Shown piece after piece: positions 27,331 to 34,085 of a DNA stretch of 34,280 nucleotides (positions are counted from its first letter, which is position 1; the number at the start of each line of letters is the position of its first letter). The translations under genes were made by a program, and so were the position numbers. The notes under the pieces were generated by a model. The model did no database searches. It worked only from the letters and a program-made list of their open reading frames with translations, and was not told the DNA's origin. The stretch lies in assembly GCF_900142265.1 (NCBI RefSeq), contig NZ_FRAH01000032.1, positions 1 to 34,280 on the forward strand, in the 5' to 3' direction. Origin of the DNA: Anaerotignum lactatifermentans DSM 14214 (GTDB lineage: Bacteria; Bacillota; Clostridia; Lachnospirales; Anaerotignaceae).

Positions 27331-29803
27331 CGGTCTGCCCCTCCTCTCTTTCGGTTTCTTCCGTTTGTTCCTCAGGCGGTTCCTCTTTTGGCTTTTCTTT
27401 CTTGCCTTCTGTATCTACAACGGCATGGACTTCGCCGTGGATAACCCCCTGTACCTTCGCGTCAATGGTACCGGAAACATAACCCCGGATATGACCATTG
27501 ACACGGACGGAACCTTCCATTTCGTGACTGAGTTCCGGCGGCTTGATGGCAAACATGGTCCGTTCGATAACCTTGTCCCCCAGCAGCAAAATTTCCGGCA
27601 ATACAAACATAACCAGGAAAATGGATAAGATGGTACCACGTCCCAGACAAATACCGATGGATGCAACGGTAGGGTCAGAGGACATGAACCCAATCAAAAG
27701 CCCTGCTGCTGCCAGCATGGAACCAGATGTAATGATGGTCGGAAATGCCTGATTCAATGCCAGAATGATGGCTTTGTGAGGGGGCATCTGTTTTTTCAGT
27801 TCCATATACCGGTTGGAAATAACGATGGCATAGTCGATGTTTGCCCCCATCTGTATGGAGCTGACCACCAGATAACTGAGGAAGAACAAATTGCTGTGCA
27901 TCAAATACGGGAAGGAGAAGTTGATCCATACACTTCCCTGAATCACCAATATCAGCAAAATGGGCAGCCCAACGGACTGGAATGTAAAGAGCAGTACCAG
28001 AATGACAAATACAATGGAAAGGACACTGATCATCACATTATCCCGGCTGAAGGAGCTGGAAAGGTCAAAGTCACTGGTGCTGTTGCCTACCAGCAGAAAA
28101 TCATCGTAATATCTTCCCACGTCTTCCCGAAGCACATCCAGGAATGCGAAGGTTTCTTCCCCTTCTTCCGGCAGGTTCAAATCCAGTACCAAACGGGAGT
28201 AATTTTCCCCTTGCAGCTGTTTTCTGGCATCGTCGATTTTTTCGTATGCGTCATCCAAATCCCGCTGCATTTCATCGTCCAGTTCCACATATCCTTTGTC
28301 CGCTTCCTCATGGACAAACAAAAACATATCAATGAGGGGCACTTCGTAATTATCCAGATTGCCAATGACATGACCATATTCCTCATTCTTGATGCCGTAA
28401 GCACCATACAGGAGTTTTGCCACTTCCACATCCAGGTCCATCATTTCCGCGAATTTTCTGGGTGTCAAAGCGTCTGCCAGCATGTAATCGTCTTCTGCTT
28501 CCGCGTTGGCAATACCCAAAGCCGAATTGACTTCGGGATGCTTCTGGATATCTGCTAGCAGTGCCCGCTCGCTGTCATAATCCCCTTTTGGAATGACAAT
28601 TGCCAATGTATTTTGTCCCCCAAAGGTTTCTTTGATTTTATCATCGGCAATGGTATTCTCACTTTTCTGGAAAGAAGTAATCTGTGTGTACCCATAAGCA
28701 TAGGGGCACATAGAAGAAAACTTAAATACCACAATCAGCAAAATCAGGAAAATAGGTGGGACAATGTACTGCATTTTGATAACAATACGTCCTAAGCCGT
28801 CAATACTTGGTACAAAGTTTTTATGATGTGTCTTATCAATGCCCTTGCTGAACAACATCAGCAAACCGGGCATCAATGTAAATACGGACAGCAGACTGCA
28901 AAAGATGGCTTTGATGAGGACTCTCCCCATATCAAACCCAATGCCGAACTGCATGAACATCAGCGCGCCCAAACCGGAAATGGTAGTCAAGCTGCTGGCT
29001 GAAATTTCTGGAATGGCTTTGCTCAGTGCCGTGATAGTCGCCTCTCGGGGTTCCATATGCACCCGTTCTTCGCTGTAGCGGTGACAAAGGATAATGGCAT
29101 AGTCAATGGCAAGAGCCAATTGGAGCACCACCGTTACGGAGTTGGAAATAAAGGAAATCTCTCCAAAGAAGAAGTTGGTTCCCATATTCAGTACTGCTGC
29201 CGCAATGAATGTCAGCAGCAATACAGGAATTTCCATATACGTTTTGGAAGTAAGCAGCAGTACACTGACAATGATTACCGCTGCCACTACCATAATCATT
29301 TTCATTTCTTCCGCCAGCAAATCGGAGCGATTATTGCCCACTTCTGTGGATACGTACAAATCATAGGGCGCAAGTTCTTCCTTCAGTTCATTCAGCGCTG
29401 TTAAGGAAATATCGTCATCCACTTCCCCATCAAAAGTCACATCAAACAGCGCCGCTGCCCCTCTGTAGTGGCCTTCCGTTTCATCAAATTCCACTTCTGA
29501 AATGCCTTCTATTTTCTCCAAATCCTCCGATAGGGTCAGCGCTTGGTCATATGTAATGTTGTTGACCATGACCCGGGCTGTGGCAAATGTGGTGAATTCC
29601 TCATCCATCAAGTCCAGCCCACGCCTTGTTTCCGTTTCTTCCGGCAGATAGGACGTCAGGTCGTCATTGACCGATACCCATCCGCTGGCAAATACAGAAA
29701 AGAGCATTGCTGCTCCATATAACAGAAAGAATAAATTTCGCTTATCTACAATGAGCGTCGCCAGTTTTTCCCAAAAGGAACGCTCGTCTTTTTCTTTTTT
29801 CAT
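27317..29803 (-). CDS. MMPL/RND-family membrane permease with bactofilin-like C-terminal tail
   Basis: 828 residues. It has two MMPL halves: a helix at about 20-42, a large extracytoplasmic loop, then a bundle near 165-320 with the conserved ALAIDYAIILCHRYSEER motif, and a second half with the matching GANIDYAIVISNRYMELK near 660. Acidic D-Y residues in these motifs relay protons in the family. The tail (about 755-828) is unusual: VNGHIRGYVSGTIDAKVQG and GVIHGEVHAVVD (about 764-795) look like bactofilin-type G-x-I/V-x-G repeats, followed by a Pro/Glu-rich end. The ATG at 29803 has a weak GGGTGA site. MMPL proteins export lipids or other hydrophobic molecules; the substrate here is unknown. 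Confidence 0.9.
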   Translation of the reverse strand: MKKEKDERSFWEKLATLIVDKRNLFFLLYGAAMLFSVFASGWVSVNDDLTSYLPEETETRRGLDLMDEEFTTFATARVMVNNITYDQALTLSEDLEKIEGISEVEFDETEGHYRGAAALFDVTFDGEVDDDISLTALNELKEELAPYDLYVSTEVGNNRSDLLAEEMKMIMVVAAVIIVSVLLLTSKTYMEIPVLLLTFIAAAVLNMGTNFFFGEISFISNSVTVVLQLALAIDYAIILCHRYSEERVHMEPREATITALSKAIPEISASSLTTISGLGALMFMQFGIGFDMGRVLIKAIFCSLLSVFTLMPGLLMLFSKGIDKTHHKNFVPSIDGLGRIVIKMQYIVPPIFLILLIVVFKFSSMCPYAYGYTQITSFQKSENTIADDKIKETFGGQNTLAIVIPKGDYDSERALLADIQKHPEVNSALGIANAEAEDDYMLADALTPRKFAEMMDLDVEVAKLLYGAYGIKNEEYGHVIGNLDNYEVPLIDMFLFVHEEADKGYVELDDEMQRDLDDAYEKIDDARKQLQGENYSRLVLDLNLPEEGEETFAFLDVLREDVGRYYDDFLLVGNSTSDFDLSSSFSRDNVMISVLSIVFVILVLLFTFQSVGLPILLILVIQGSVWINFSFPYLMHSNLFFLSYLVVSSIQMGANIDYAIVISNRYMELKKQMPPHKAIILALNQAFPTIITSGSMLAAAGLLIGFMSSDPTVASIGICLGRGTILSIFLVMFVLPEILLLGDKVIERTMFAIKPPELSHEMEGSVRVNGHIRGYVSGTIDAKVQGVIHGEVHAVVDTEGKKEKPKEEPPEEQTEETEREEGQTDENQ

Positions 29804-29950
29804 GGTTTCACCCGTTTCTATGTGCTGTACCCCTTATCCTCAACGGCAGCACGTACTTTCCTGATTTTATCTATAAAAAAAATATAATGGCTTTGCAGGA
29901 AAAATACCATAGACAATTTGATGTATTTTGTATAAAAAACACACTGCAAA

Positions 29951-30018
29951 GAAAACTTGGCAAAAGTATTGACAAGTAAACTTGGCAATGCTATGCTGAA
30001 AATACCAAGTAAACTTGG
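29951..30018 (+). promoter_or_regulatory. Promoter with repeated palindromic operators ahead of the small-membrane-protein operon
   Basis: TTGACA (29969-29974), 17-nt spacer, TATGCT (29992-29997). A palindrome CAAGTAAACTTG sits on the -35/spacer (29973-29984), a longer copy CCAAGTAAACTTGG sits just past the start site (30005-30018), and a third half-site AAACTTGG lies at 29953-29960. AAACTTGGCA is thus repeated three times. The layout is that of a repressor blocking RNA polymerase; the XRE protein encoded last in this operon is the obvious candidate. The sequence 29804-29950 to the left holds no gene and no clear promoter for the divergent permease gene. Confidence 0.8.
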
Positions 30019-30074
30019 CAAGGAAAATATTTTTAAAATCGGGGGAAATGTTATCATAAAGGAGGGGCACTTTT

Positions 30075-30392
30075 ATGGATAAAAACGAAATCTTACGGCG
30101 CAGTCAAGAAGAAAACCAATATGGTGATGAACGTGAAAAACAGATTGAAGCAAAAAGTGAATCCTTTGGGCAAAACATAATTGTTTTTGGTTTGATTATT
30201 CTGACGGTTTTTAATTGGATAAAAGGACTTCCGGTAAAACATTTTATAGCAATTTTCTGGGCAAGCGTAGCCGCAAAGTATTATTATCTTTTCTGGAAAA
30301 ATCGCAAAAAACGAGATCTCTTCTGGGGTTTGCTTACCACTGCCACTTGTCTGGGTAATCTCTTTTTGCTATATTGGGAGGTATTTCAATGA
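30075..30392 (+). CDS. Small membrane protein (DUF6442-like), paralogue 1
   Basis: 105 residues, RBS AAAGGAGG. A charged N-terminus MDKNEILRRSQEENQYGDER and then KQIEAKSESFGQN precede a hydrophobic helix (about 36-52), a second (about 62-76), a basic turn FWKNRKKRD, and a third helix (about 84-102). From memory the N-terminal pattern resembles DUF6442; this was not checked. The stop overlaps the next start (ATGA), so translation is coupled. The next two genes are paralogues: they share the N-E-IL-R-SQ-EN start, GLP-x3-F-AIFWAS and a basic H/K-R-K turn. Function unknown; membrane location inferred. Confidence 0.75.
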   Translation: MDKNEILRRSQEENQYGDEREKQIEAKSESFGQNIIVFGLIILTVFNWIKGLPVKHFIAIFWASVAAKYYYLFWKNRKKRDLFWGLLTTATCLGNLFLLYWEVFQ

Positions 30393-30700
30393 ATAAAGAA
30401 GAAATTTTAAAACGCAGTCAAACAGAAAATATGTTGGGAGATGAACGGGATCAGCAAATCCGCACAGAAAGTGATTCTTTCAGCCTGATTTTCACACTGG
30501 CTGTCACACTGCTTCTGGTGGCTGTCAATTCCATAAAAGGTCTGCCCAGCGATGGCTTTCTGGCAATTTTCTGGGCAAGCATCTCCGGCAGAGATTGTCT
30601 CCTTTTTTACCGTCATCGCAAAGTCTATCACGGCGTCATTGCTTTGGCTGCCGCCATACTTTGTGTCGCAAACATCATTGAGTATTTAGGGGGAATCTAA
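30389..30700 (+). CDS. Small membrane protein (DUF6442-like), paralogue 2
   Basis: 103 residues, RBS GGGAGG, starting inside the stop codon of paralogue 1. N-terminus MNKEEILKRSQTENMLGDER, then helix 1 (about 36-52), KGLPSDGFLAIFWASISG, the basic turn FYRHRKVYH and a last helix (about 80-100). Same layout and length as paralogue 1, so this is an old tandem duplication. The stop TAA directly abuts the ATG of the next gene, so ribosomes can pass straight on. Confidence 0.75.
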   Translation: MNKEEILKRSQTENMLGDERDQQIRTESDSFSLIFTLAVTLLLVAVNSIKGLPSDGFLAIFWASISGRDCLLFYRHRKVYHGVIALAAAILCVANIIEYLGGI

Positions 30701-31022
30701 ATGGATATCGCTTGCAGGCAAAAAGAGAATATTCTGCGGGATGCGTTTGCCGCTTTCGTAAAGCAGAAAGCTCAAGCAAATGCCTATATTGTCATTCTGA
30801 TATATAGTGCTTTGGCATGTTTGATCTTTTTCCTGCAAACCTGTTTCACAGGCAGGGCTTATGGCGATTACATAGCATACTTCTTTTGTTTTTGACGGTC
30901 GTTCTTTCCAGCATTTCCGCATCCACAGAAAAGCGAAAGACATCCTCTTTGTGCTGATTGCGCTTTGTATTGCCATCATCACATTTGTCAATATCTTAAA
31001 TCATGGAATGGAGATCCTCTGA
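30701..31022 (+). pseudogene. Third paralogue of the small membrane protein, frameshifted
   Basis: Begins MDIACRQKENILRDAFAAF, with one hydrophobic helix (about 28-46), and in its original frame ends at a TGA at 30893-30895. Moving to the +1 frame at the T5 tract (about 30888-30892) restores a sequence FDGRSFQHFRIHRKAKDILF followed by a hydrophobic helix and LNHGMEIL. This matches the basic turn and last helix of paralogues 1 and 2, and stops at 31022, one nt before the XRE start. One extra T therefore explains the break. The truncated 64-residue product could still be made. The N-terminus has diverged from the NEIL-SQ-EN pattern. Confidence 0.75.
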
Positions 31023-31023
31023 T

Positions 31024-31251
31024 ATGCCAAAAGAAAAAGAACCAAAAAACGAACTTATTCTCCGTAACCGCTTAAAAGAAGCCCGCGCGGAGCAAAACTT
31101 ATCGCAAAGCCAGTTAGCGGAGATGGTAGGTGTTTCCCGAAACACCATCAGTTCCATCGAAACAGGGCAGTTTAACCCCACAGCAAAACTGGCTTTGATC
31201 CTCTGCATTGCATTAGATAAAAAATTTGAAGACTTGTTTTATTTCGACTAA
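31024..31251 (+). CDS. XRE-family repressor (short, single HTH domain)
   Basis: 75 residues, MPKEKEPKNELILRNRLKEA, then the HTH core LSQSQLAEMVGVSRNTISSIETGQFNPT (about 30-57) and a C-terminal LALILCIALDKKFEDLFYFD. This is the compact Xre type that consists of the DNA-binding domain alone. Start 31024 is chosen because GGAG lies 11 nt upstream; an in-frame ATG at 31003 is possible but has no clear RBS. It is the last gene of the operon and probably binds the CAAGTAAACTTG palindromes on the operon's promoter. Similar small regulators commonly close operons of DUF6442-like or DUF3796-like membrane proteins. Confidence 0.9.
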   Translation: MPKEKEPKNELILRNRLKEARAEQNLSQSQLAEMVGVSRNTISSIETGQFNPTAKLALILCIALDKKFEDLFYFD

Positions 31252-31291
31252 AAAACTGCCAGTTTCCGTCGTCTGGAATCTGACAGTTTTT
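31251..31291. terminator. Bidirectional terminator between the XRE operon and the HTH/helical-repeat gene
   Basis: AAAAACTG (31251-31258) pairs with CAGTTTTT (31284-31291), with an inner CCAG/CTGG stem (31259-31262, 31273-31276). It has A- and T-runs on the two flanks, so it can serve both converging transcripts. Confidence 0.75.
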
Positions 31292-31311
31292 CTATGTTTA
31301 TCTATTGATAC

Positions 31312-31352
31312 TTATCCACACCATGTTTTTTATTTCATACATGTTATCCACA
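31312..31352 (+). promoter_or_regulatory. Pair of perfect DnaA boxes
   Basis: TTATCCACA occurs at 31312-31320 and again at 31344-31352, same orientation, 32 bp apart (about three helical turns), in a gene-free AT-rich gap between converging genes. TTATCCACA is the high-affinity DnaA box. No dnaA, dnaN or AT-rich unwinding repeats accompany it, so an origin is unlikely; a DnaA titration or regulatory site is possible. Confidence 0.55.
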
Positions 31353-31359
31353 GATTTTT

Positions 31360-32436
31360 TTATTTTTCCTCTGCTTTTCCACTTGTTCCACAGTTTTCAG
31401 CCTGTTTCCCACATAAAGCCTGCCATCGCGGCTCCTCTTTCAAAAAACCATAGGTTTCCTCATCAGCAAAAGACTGCAACAGCTGTTTTTTCATATTTGC
31501 CAATAATTCCGGCTGCATTTCCTGAAATGTCATGTGTTCATACAGCCATGCCTGCCGAAAACCACCTATTCCTGCCACACTGGCAAGCACCTTTTCCATG
31601 GTATCCAGAGCCAGTTCTCGGTTTTGTTCCAACACCGCAAAATCCAATTGGGGTACAACCTCATAAAATTCTCCCATTTCAAAGCACCTTGCCAATTCTC
31701 CCTGTTTTTCAGCCAGCCTTCCTGCTCGTTCCCTGTCATTTTCTTTCCGTGCCAGCTGATACATCCCATGGAGGATAGCACTCATCCGCTGATAATCCGC
31801 AAAGAGCAATTCCTCATAAGCTTTGTATGCCTCCTTGATGCGTCCCGTTTCTCCGTAAATCTGCGCCTGCATTCGCTTCCGTTCTGGATTCTGTATGGAG
31901 AAATACTCTAAATACGTTTCTGCTTCTTCATATTCTCCTTTTCGTCTGTAATATCCCACCAATCCACTGGCAGCCCGCATACGCACACTTTCCTCTGAAC
32001 TCTCCAGCAGATACTGATATAAGGAACAGATTTCTTTTTCCTTCTTTTCCGCCTCTGGCACTTCATGGGTGATGGCGTATGCCTCAAAACATGCCGCCAT
32101 ATTCAAGACTAAATCTTCGCAGTTGGGATACTGTTCCATTTGTTTTTTCGCCCATTCAAAAGCTTCTCCGTAACTGGTTTCTTTCAGCATTTTCTGCGTC
32201 TTTTCCATCAGTTCTTTGATTTCTTTGGGCGTCAGATTCTCCCGATAAGACAAAAGGGTATCTGTAGAAATCTTCAGCAATCTGGCAATGGGTGCCAACA
32301 GGGCAATATCAGGACAAGTGACCTCCCTTTCCCATTTATTCACTGCGGATGCCGTCACGCCCAGTCGTTCCGCCATTTCTTCCTGTGTGAAATTCCGCTC
32401 TTTTCTGTATTTCCGAATGACTTTTCCCAGCATCAT
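31360..32436 (-). CDS. XRE-type HTH regulator with helical-repeat sensor domain
   Basis: 358 residues from the tandem MM at 32436 (RBS AAGGAG 8 nt away). HTH at about 6-60: IRKYRKERNFTQEEMAERLG then VTASAVNKWEREVTCPDI. The rest (75-358) is all-helical with TPR-like pairs (YEEAETYLEYF, GRIKEAYKAYEELL, AGRLAEKQGELARCFEMG). Regulators of this shape are common in gut clostridia, where the helical part is thought to bind a peptide or protein signal. Targets are unknown; the gene stands alone, convergent to the XRE operon and downstream of rplL. In-frame codons upstream to 32613 overlap the promoter and are not used. Confidence 0.85.
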   Translation of the reverse strand: MMLGKVIRKYRKERNFTQEEMAERLGVTASAVNKWEREVTCPDIALLAPIARLLKISTDTLLSYRENLTPKEIKELMEKTQKMLKETSYGEAFEWAKKQMEQYPNCEDLVLNMAACFEAYAITHEVPEAEKKEKEICSLYQYLLESSEESVRMRAASGLVGYYRRKGEYEEAETYLEYFSIQNPERKRMQAQIYGETGRIKEAYKAYEELLFADYQRMSAILHGMYQLARKENDRERAGRLAEKQGELARCFEMGEFYEVVPQLDFAVLEQNRELALDTMEKVLASVAGIGGFRQAWLYEHMTFQEMQPELLANMKKQLLQSFADEETYGFLKEEPRWQALCGKQAENCGTSGKAEEK

Positions 32437-32481
32437 CCTGTCATCTCCTTTTTCTCGATTGCAAAGATCCCTGCTGCAATC

Positions 32482-32510
32482 AGCATACCAGAAAACCGCC
32501 CGCCTCACAA
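32482..32510 (-). promoter_or_regulatory. Promoter of the HTH/helical-repeat regulator
   Basis: Minus strand: TTGTGA (32510-32505), 17-nt spacer, TATGCT (32487-32482), with TGG just before the -10 (extended -10). Leader about 40 nt. Confidence 0.6.
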
Positions 32511-32569
32511 CGGAGCCTTTTTCAACGATTCCGCAAAAAAATAGCGCACCATTCACATTTTCAGACACA

Positions 32570-32776
32570 AAAAAAGGACATCCTCTTTCAGGGGCATCTT
32601 CATAAGAAAACAAAGAAAGCCAAAATCCTTTGTAATCATAAGGATTTTGGCTTTCTCATTTTGTTTAGATTGTTATGTTTTCTTATGAAGACAGCCGTCG
32701 CAATTCCCCTTAAGAAATCAAAGAAAAGGAAATCAATGTTTTCTTAAGGTGAAGTTGCTTTGAGAATGTCCTTTTG
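32570..32776 (-). repeat. Nested palindromic element downstream of rplL, including its terminator
   Basis: The outer arms AAAAGGACAT (32573-32582) and ATGTCCTTTT (32766-32775) enclose two sub-palindromes. One is closed by CTTCATAAGAAAACA/TGTTTTCTTATGAAG (arms from about 32598 and ending near 32690) and contains a perfect 17-bp stem (32614-32630 with 32640-32656) built on AGAAAGCC/GGCTTTCT. The other is CCTTAAGAAA/TTTCTTAAGG (32708-32717 with 32740-32749). On the minus strand the outer stem is followed by T8, so it can end rplJL transcription. The left arm repeats the flank and stem of the hairpin at 18599 (copy 3 of that family). Possible miniature mobile element; no ORF inside. Confidence 0.8.
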
Positions 32777-32792
32777 GAAATTCGGTTTTAAA

Positions 32793-33167
32793 TTACTTCA
32801 GAGTAACTTTAGCGCCTACTTCTTCCAGTTTAGCTTTGATGCCGTCAGCTTCTTCTTTGGAAGCCTGTTCTTTCAGCATCTTAGGAGCGCCGTCAACCAG
32901 TTCTTTCGCTTCTTTCAGGCCCAGACCTGTTACTTCACGAACAACTTTGATAACTTTGATTTTTTCGGAACCAACTTCTGTCAGTTCTACGTCGAATTCT
33001 GTTTTTTCTTCAGCTGCGCCACCTGCTGCGGGACCTGCTACTACTGCAACACCAGCTGCTGCGGATACACCAAATTCTTCTTCTGCTGCTTTAACCAGAT
33101 CGTTCAGTTCGATTACTGTCAGTTCTTTTACAGCTGCAATGATTTCTTCGATTGTCAATTTTGCCAT
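32793..33167 (-). CDS. rplL: 50S ribosomal protein L7/L12
   Basis: 124 residues. The N-terminal dimerisation domain [20 protein letters not shown] leads into the Ala/Gly-rich hinge (about 35-55, [20 protein letters not shown]) and the factor-binding C-terminal domain with [30 protein letters not shown]. It forms the flexible stalk that recruits EF-Tu and EF-G. It follows rplJ by 83 nt. Unlike the standard order, rpoB does not follow: transcription meets the nested palindrome and then unrelated genes. Confidence 0.99.
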   Translation of the reverse strand: MAKLTIEEIIAAVKELTVIELNDLVKAAEEEFGVSAAAGVAVVAGPAAGGAAEEKTEFDVELTEVGSEKIKVIKVVREVTGLGLKEAKELVDGAPKMLKEQASKEEADGIKAKLEEVGAKVTLK

Positions 33168-33250
33168 TTTAAAGCACCTCCGATTATTTTCGTATAATTT
33201 TCGTAATTTATTTCTTGATTTATGCTGCCTTTAAGCAGCCGCCCACAGAA

Positions 33251-33748
33251 TTATTCTGCTGCGCTTTCGCCTTTTTTCGCGATCTGATCGATAACGCGAG
33301 CGAAGGAAGACATAGGGGATTTGAAGCTGCCCAGCAGTTTGGAAAGCAGTACATCTCTGGAAGGGATGTCAGCGATTACTTTCATGCCGGCTGCGTCATA
33401 CAGAACGCCTTCAACAACACCTGCTTTGAATTCCAGTTCTTTTACATCTTTCGCAACTTTGTTGATGATGCTTGCACCAGCAGCTGCATCTTCATAAGAG
33501 AATGCGAATGTGCTGGGACCGGACAGATATGCGTCCAGACCTTCGAACTGTGTACCCTGGATTGCGAAGTGAACCATTGTGTTTTTGTATACTTTGTAAT
33601 CCACGCCAGCTTCTCTCAGCTGTTTTCTCAGAGCAGTATCCTGTTCTACTGTCAGGCCTCTTGCGTCAACCATAACAACGGAAGTAGCCTTTTCCAGTTT
33701 TTCTTTGATTTCATTAACAATAACTTGTTTCTGTTCAATCTTTGCCAT
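33251..33748 (-). CDS. rplJ: 50S ribosomal protein L10
   Basis: 165 residues. N-terminus MAKIEQKQVIVNEIKEKLEK, then SVVMVDARGLTVEQDTALRKQL (about 37-58) and KNTMVHFAIQ, all characteristic of L10. It anchors L7/L12 dimers to 23S rRNA and represses its own operon through the leader RNA, which is intact here (next entry). RBS CGAGGAGGTG. The rplK-rplA pair normally upstream is not in this window; an insertion sequence begins about 200 nt away. Confidence 0.99.
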   Translation of the reverse strand: MAKIEQKQVIVNEIKEKLEKATSVVMVDARGLTVEQDTALRKQLREAGVDYKVYKNTMVHFAIQGTQFEGLDAYLSGPSTFAFSYEDAAAGASIINKVAKDVKELEFKAGVVEGVLYDAAGMKVIADIPSRDVLLSKLLGSFKSPMSSFARVIDQIAKKGESAAE

Positions 33749-33778
33749 GTTTACACCTCCTCGAAGTAATCAATATGA

Positions 33779-33908
33779 TGAAAAAGCCTCTTTGCACATA
33801 GACAAAGAGGCTTATATTTACGCTCTAAAAACAAGCAAATTCCTCGGCAGGATTTACGCACGAGGCACCTGCTGTCTACGGGCAATATGAGATTTTTCTC
33901 GTTTCAAC
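33779..33908 (-). promoter_or_regulatory. L10 leader RNA with intrinsic attenuator
   Basis: Between promoter and rplJ, the minus strand carries CGTAGACAGCAGGTGC (about 33865-33880) and TCCTGCCGAGGA (about 33838-33852), the conserved L10-binding core of the Firmicute leader (Rfam L10_leader). It is followed by a 10-bp terminator stem (33785-33794 with 33803-33812) and a T-run. Known role: free L10 (with L12) binds the core and favours the terminator. The element is complete. Confidence 0.88.
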
Positions 33909-33914
33909 TTGTTC

Positions 33915-33943
33915 AGTATACACCAAAGTCAAGCTGTTGTCAA
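33915..33943 (-). promoter_or_regulatory. Sigma-A promoter of rplJL
   Basis: Minus strand: consensus TTGACA (33943-33938), 17-nt spacer, TATACT (33920-33915). It gives a leader of about 160 nt that contains the L10 element. The promoter is intact despite the neighbouring insertion sequence. Confidence 0.88.
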
Positions 33944-34014
33944 TAACCTCTTAGAGATTATTCGGAAATTTTTGTAGGATTACAATACATGTGTTACAAC
34001 TGAATATTTAAAAA

Positions 34015-34085
34015 GCGAGGATAGGCTCACTTTGTGTTATATTTGAATCACCACAAAACAAAAATACATAAAGGAGCATCCTCGC
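34015..34085 (+). other. Hairpin sequestering the transposase ribosome binding site
   Basis: GCGAGGAT (34015-34022) pairs with ATCCTCGC (34078-34085), extended by GCTC/GAGC (34025-34028 with 34074-34077). The GGAG of the RBS and the base before the ATG lie in the stem. Such structures commonly keep outside transcription from expressing a transposase. Whether it also overlaps the element's left terminal repeat cannot be told with only one end in view. Confidence 0.6.

Noticed and set aside
31312-31352. Replication origin
   Set aside because: Only two DnaA boxes, no dnaA/dnaN neighbours and no tandem AT-rich unwinding repeats.
16943-32436. The whole rplL-rpoB gap as an integrated genomic island or prophage
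   Set aside because: No integrase, attachment-site repeat, tRNA or phage gene was found; base composition looks similar to the flanks by eye and several genes are ordinary housekeeping or surface functions.
32437-32613. N-terminal extension of the HTH/helical-repeat regulator
   Set aside because: It would overlap the extended -10 promoter at 32482-32510, and a good RBS serves the ATG at 32436.
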